Source: Patescibacteria group bacterium (GTDB taxonomy: Bacteria > Patescibacteriota > Microgenomatia > UBA1400 > MFAQ01). From it: DNA of 7,613 nt. The stretch is from positions 1 through 7,613 of the forward strand of contig JAHITH010000068.1 in NCBI GenBank assembly GCA_018817845.1. The letters run 5' to 3'. Of this stretch, positions 6,061-7,613 are shown in pieces. Both the position numbers and the translations under genes were made by a program. Below the pieces are notes generated by a model that did no database searches, was not told where the DNA came from, and was given only the letters and a program-made list of their open reading frames with translations. Each line of letters begins with the position of its first letter. Within the stretch, counting starts at the first letter, position 1.

Positions 6061-6561
6061 TTACTTTTTGGTTGTCTTTGTAAGATTTATACATTTTACT
6101 ATTTTTGATTGACAAAAGATAGAGTTGAAACCCCTGTACATGAGGAAGCGTTGAAATTTATTTCTGGCTTTGAAGTCTTGTAGGTCTGGTTGGTGTTTTT
6201 TTAGTAGTTTTTCCATGGCAATTTCTTGAGATTCTTGGGTGCAAATCTTTTTAATGGCACTGTTTACCTGATCTCTTGGGGCACCCATTTGTAACAGTTT
6301 TTGTTTTATAAAATATGGTCCGCGTAGTTTTGATTCTTGCTGAGTTTTAATATATACACCTATTAATTCTGGGTCATTTATTAAGCCAGCTTTTTCTAGT
6401 TTGGTGAGAATACCGGGAATTAAGCTTAACGATTCTTCTGGGAATTTCCGCTTAATTATCTCTTTTTTTAAACGAGTTTCTATTTCTTTTTTGAACCTGT
6501 CTCTGTATCCTAAATATTTTAAGGCGGTCTGAAAGAGAGCTTTTTCTATATCACTTGGCAT
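6061..6561 (-). CDS. recX: Regulatory protein RecX
   Basis: RecX binds RecA filaments and generally limits their extension and activity. The 166-residue protein has the all-helical three-repeat layout of the family: [19 protein letters not shown] near the start, [20 protein letters not shown] at 52-71 (family motif L-x-x-x-GL-x-D), [19 protein letters not shown] at 77-95, and a last repeat with [11 protein letters not shown] at 135-145. The length is typical. The ATG lies inside the last codons of recA (11-bp overlap in another frame), the common recA-recX arrangement, so translation is probably coupled. The tail after residue 150 is rich in Lys and Thr and is not conserved. No terminator is visible after the TAA. 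Confidence 0.88.
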   Translation of the reverse strand: MPSDIEKALFQTALKYLGYRDRFKKEIETRLKKEIIKRKFPEESLSLIPGILTKLEKAGLINDPELIGVYIKTQQESKLRGPYFIKQKLLQMGAPRDQVNSAIKKICTQESQEIAMEKLLKKHQPDLQDFKARNKFQRFLMYRGFNSIFCQSKIVKCINLTKTTKK

Positions 6562-7594
6562 TGTTTATCTTAGCCCAGATTTCTTTTTCTATCTTGGCGG
6601 CCAGGGTAGGGTGTTTTTGAAGTTCTTTTCTGGCTGCTTCTCTACCCTGGGCAATTACTTCACCTTTGTACTTTAAGAAGGCTCCGGCTTTTTGAATAAC
6701 GTCTTGATTAATGGCCTCGTCTATTAAGCTGCCTAGATAGGAAATACCTCCGTCGTTTAAGATGTCTAGTTCGCAGGTTCTAAATGGTGGAGCAACCTTG
6801 TTTTTAACCACCTTGGCACGGTGACGGCTACCTACAATTACGTCACCATCTTGAATATTGCCAATTTTTCTTAAGTCAATTCTAATGGAAGCATAGAACT
6901 TTAAGGCTCTGCCGCCTGGAGTAACCTCTGGATTACCAAACATTACGCCGATTTTTTCACGCAGTTGGTTGGTAAAGATAATCATGCATTTTGATTTGTT
7001 GATGGAGCCAGCCAATTTCCTCATGGCCTTACTCATTAGTCTGGCTTGTAGACCAATAACAGAATCGCCCATTTCACCTTCTATTTCTGCTTTGGGGACC
7101 AAGGCGGCAACGGAGTCGATGACTACAATGTCTACGCCACCAGAACGGATTAGAGTTTCGGTAATCTCTAAGGCTTGCTCACCAGTGTCTGGTTGGGAAA
7201 GTAAAAGCTCGTCTACATTTACCCCAATGGCTTTGGCTCTTTGGGGATCAAGAGCGTGCTCTGCGTCTATAAAGGCGGCTACACCACCTTTTTTTTGAGA
7301 CTCTGCAATAACGTGAAGACAAAGGGTGGTCTTGCCGCTAGCTTCTGGACCAAAAATTTCAACAATACGACCGTAGGGAAGACCACCGATACCTAAGGCT
7401 AGATCTAAGCTAATGCAACCAGTGGATACGGCCGGGACTTTTTTGTTAACCCAGTCTTGGCCAAGCTTCATTATGCTACCTTCACCAAATTGTTCGTCTA
7501 TTTGCTGCATGGCGATTTTGACGGCAGTTAGTTTTTCTTGTTTATTATCTTTTCTACTTACTGCTTCTCTATCCTGCTTCTTTTTTCTGGCCAT
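6551..7594 (-). CDS. recA: RecA recombinase
   Basis: RecA is the ATP-dependent strand-exchange protein of homologous recombination and the trigger of LexA cleavage where an SOS system exists. It has 347 residues, full length for the family. The N-terminal oligomerisation helix follows a Lys-rich start. Walker A is GPEASGKT at 82-89, the catalytic Glu112 lies in DAEHALD, and Walker B is VDIVVID at 154-160. Loop L1 contains [15 protein letters not shown]. Loop L2, in the region from [20 protein letters not shown] through GRALKFYAS, includes the conserved NQLREK. The C-terminal domain is present, but the acidic tail seen in Escherichia coli is reduced to a basic end (IWAKINNAK). The ATG is preceded by an A-rich stretch with no Shine-Dalgarno site, and only 19 bp of upstream sequence are in the window, so the promoter is not visible. 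Confidence 0.98.
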   Translation of the reverse strand: MARKKKQDREAVSRKDNKQEKLTAVKIAMQQIDEQFGEGSIMKLGQDWVNKKVPAVSTGCISLDLALGIGGLPYGRIVEIFGPEASGKTTLCLHVIAESQKKGGVAAFIDAEHALDPQRAKAIGVNVDELLLSQPDTGEQALEITETLIRSGGVDIVVIDSVAALVPKAEIEGEMGDSVIGLQARLMSKAMRKLAGSINKSKCMIIFTNQLREKIGVMFGNPEVTPGGRALKFYASIRIDLRKIGNIQDGDVIVGSRHRAKVVKNKVAPPFRTCELDILNDGGISYLGSLIDEAINQDVIQKAGAFLKYKGEVIAQGREAARKELQKHPTLAAKIEKEIWAKINNAK

Positions 7595-7613
7595 TTTATT
7601 TTCGGGTTAATTA

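Noticed and set aside
6969..7298. Plus-strand open frame of 109 codons opposite recA
   Set aside because: It lies entirely antisense to the ATPase core of RecA, has no ribosome binding site, and its Ser/Ala-rich product mirrors the recA codons.
1..7613. tRNA, rRNA, CRISPR array, defence or other novel system
   Set aside because: I saw no cloverleaf, conserved rRNA block or regularly spaced repeats on either strand. The many T-runs on the plus strand are Lys and Phe codons of minus-strand genes.

Overview
The window reads as a compact, AT-rich chromosome segment from a bacterium of the Patescibacteria (Candidate Phyla Radiation). Microgenomates is my best guess, from the gene content and protein style; I could not test it. 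The signs are small gene sizes, overlapping or nearly touching genes, few Shine-Dalgarno sites, an RNase Y without a membrane anchor, a shortened MiaB, and a membrane-anchored DUF3160-type protein of a kind I associate with these genomes. TGA is used as a stop (recA, miaB and others), so the TGA-glycine code of Gracilibacteria/Absconditabacteria does not apply.

Almost everything is on the minus strand and is read from right to left. From 7594 down to 1227 there is a housekeeping run: recA, recX (11-bp overlap), a 100-bp gap, rny (RNase Y), a 79-bp gap carrying a hairpin, a candidate promoter and the only strong Shine-Dalgarno site in the window, hup (HU protein), miaB (4-nt gap), miaA (4-bp overlap) and an AI-2E/PerM-family membrane protein (16-bp overlap). 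The themes are homologous recombination and its modulator, mRNA turnover, nucleoid structure, and the two-step ms2i6A37 tRNA modification, whose enzymes MiaB and MiaA are translationally coupled.

Below 1227 a hairpin that could end the operon overlaps the permease stop codon. Next comes a gene for a membrane-anchored DUF3160-like protein (1168 to 140, minus strand). Its C-terminal part is cut off by an IS30-family insertion sequence, of which only the transposase tail and right-end inverted repeat (about 1-151, plus strand) fall in the window. This left edge is the only clearly mobile part.

I found no tRNA, rRNA, CRISPR array or defence system. The points most worth a second look are the IS30 disruption of the DUF3160 gene, the anchorless RNase Y, the MiaB without its TRAM domain, and the distinctive control region in front of hup. 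No stretch over 300 bases lacks a gene.
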